Assembly (NCBI GenBank): GCA_002711185.1 | Contig: PAHL01000039.1 | Location: 1 to 12,244, forward strand | Length of the DNA: 12,244 nucleotides | Direction of reading: 5' to 3' | DNA from: Flavobacteriaceae bacterium | GTDB lineage: Bacteria; Bacteroidota; Bacteroidia; Flavobacteriales; Flavobacteriaceae | Shown here: piece by piece, positions 11,528-12,244 of the stretch | How positions within the stretch are numbered: the stretch's first letter is position 1 | How the letters are laid out: every line of letters starts with the position of its first letter | Position numbers and translations under genes: made by a program | Notes under the pieces: model-generated | The model's input: the letters and a program-made list of their open reading frames with translations, nothing else | What the model was told of the DNA's origin: nothing | The model's database searches: none

Positions 11528-11758
11528 TTGAATTCATTAGAAAAGTATTTAAGAACTAATACTAAGTTGTCTACGATATTATATTTTTCAACACTCGTGT
11601 ACATAATTTTTACTATATATTCAGATATATATTTAGAACAGCCAATAATTAATATTCCTGACTCAATTGATACTTTGGTCTTTTTTTTCTTTTTGTATAT
11701 TACTTATATAGCCATTATGATTCAAAAGGATAACAAAGAAAAAAAATCTTCTAAATAA
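11528..11758 (+). CDS. Small two-helix membrane protein, TTG start (76 aa)
   Basis: Function unknown. From TTG 11528 the product begins MNSLEKYLRTNTKLSTILYF, helix 1 spans about 15-31, an acidic loop follows (SDIYLEQPIINIPDSID), helix 2 is TLVFFFFLYITYIAIMI, and the tail is QKDNKEKKSSK. Basic ends on both sides of an acidic external loop, as in the other microproteins. TTG is the only start giving the full N-terminal part; a TAAATTGA -7-like box (11499-11506) lies 21 nt upstream. Confidence 0.68.
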   Translation: MNSLEKYLRTNTKLSTILYFSTLVYIIFTIYSDIYLEQPIINIPDSIDTLVFFFFLYITYIAIMIQKDNKEKKSSK

Positions 11759-11819
11759 TTATATTTTTGAGCTTCATTTTTTTGTAGATAAACATAAAGA
11801 ATTTTTATATTAAAGAATT

Positions 11820-12244
11820 ATGTTGAATAGACTATACTCAATATGGAATCCTGAATGTTATCATGGTTGGGGTAAAAAAAGACGCTTTTTTGAAGGTTGG
11901 TATTATAAAATAGTTTCTCAAAATCAAAAATATGCTTTAGCTGTTATTCCTGGTATTGCAATGGATGAAAACGGTGAAAAACAAGCATTTATTCAAATAC
12001 TAAATGGAAAGAAATTAAAGGCAACTTATAATAAATTTAATTCAGCAGAGTTTAAGCCAACTCCGAGAAAACACGAACTAAAAATTGAAAATAATTTTTT
12101 TAGCAATACTAATTTAATTCTTGATTTACCTAATATAAAAGGACAGCTTTTTTTTAGGAATTTAAATCCGTGGTCTAATAGTTTTTTTTCTCCAGGTATT
12201 ATGGGACCATTTTCCTTTGTTCCTTTTATGGAATGTTACCATGG
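11820..12244 (+). CDS. Tocopherol cyclase-like protein (5' part, cut by window edge)
   Basis: Open to the right edge; 141 complete codons are visible. It starts MLNRLYSIWNPECYHGWGKK and continues RRFFEGWYYKIV, the sequence signature at the start of the tocopherol cyclase family (W/N-P-E-x-Y/F-x-G then FFEGWYYK). Further family-like blocks are ALAVIPGIAMDENGEKQAFI, SPGIMGPFSFVPFMECYH. In plants and cyanobacteria this family makes chroman rings, but in non-photosynthetic flavobacteria homologues are common and their function is not known, so calling it a true tocopherol cyclase would be too strong. No signal peptide. It has its own start after 61 nt without a clear promoter. Confidence 0.85.
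   Translation, partial: MLNRLYSIWNPECYHGWGKKRRFFEGWYYKIVSQNQKYALAVIPGIAMDENGEKQAFIQILNGKKLKATYNKFNSAEFKPTPRKHELKIENNFFSNTNLILDLPNIKGQLFFRNLNPWSNSFFSPGIMGPFSFVPFMECYH

Overview
The window looks like a chromosomal segment of a strongly AT-rich marine-type Bacteroidota, most likely class Flavobacteriia. The evidence is qualitative: many Sec signal peptides ending in SFGQ, FAQ or YGQ, short lipoprotein signals, absence of clear Shine-Dalgarno sequences, promoter-like TAnnTTTG boxes, and families that are common in flavobacteria (DUF6090-like membrane protein, DUF6150/Septknot-like repeat protein, secreted Dabb and DsrE proteins, tocopherol cyclase-like protein). No rRNA, tRNA, CRISPR array, transposase or integrase was seen.

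Left part (1-2529): two minus-strand membrane microproteins (141-314, 436-636), an InlB-repeat lipoprotein (768-1121), an unknown secreted protein (1309-1938), two more membrane microproteins (1960-2136, 2147-2314), then a 31-residue peptide with 11 cysteines (2356-2451) that looks like a miniature metallothionein, followed 3 nt later by a 24-residue one-helix membrane peptide (2455-2529). Middle left (2543-4341): a lipoprotein with a TTG start, a secreted staphylococcal-nuclease homologue, a secreted DsrE-family protein and a secreted Dabb-domain protein.

Middle (4352-6548, minus strand): a compact operon. A DUF6090-like membrane protein and an unknown lipoprotein are followed by four membrane microproteins. 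Three junctions are coupled (ATGA, TAA/ATG, ATGA). One member (4846-5019) is easy to miss because of its size. At least two, probably three, of the window's microproteins are recognisably paralogous.

Right part (6683-12244): a membrane microprotein and a Kazal-type inhibitor lipoprotein converge on a large secreted S9 family serine peptidase (7146-9176, minus). Then on the plus strand come a lipoprotein, two small membrane proteins, a YdjC/ChbG-type carbohydrate deacetylase, a six-repeat Septknot-like secreted protein, another membrane microprotein, and the 5' part of a tocopherol cyclase-like gene cut by the window edge.

The most unusual features are the cysteine-rich/one-helix peptide pair, the accumulation of about a dozen small membrane proteins (mostly two-helix hairpins ending in Lys), and a 5' leader (TTAAAT..ACACWATG) shared by several of the genes. 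Almost every other protein here is predicted to act in the envelope or outside the cell, so the region reads as an accessory envelope and secretion neighbourhood rather than a metabolic operon.
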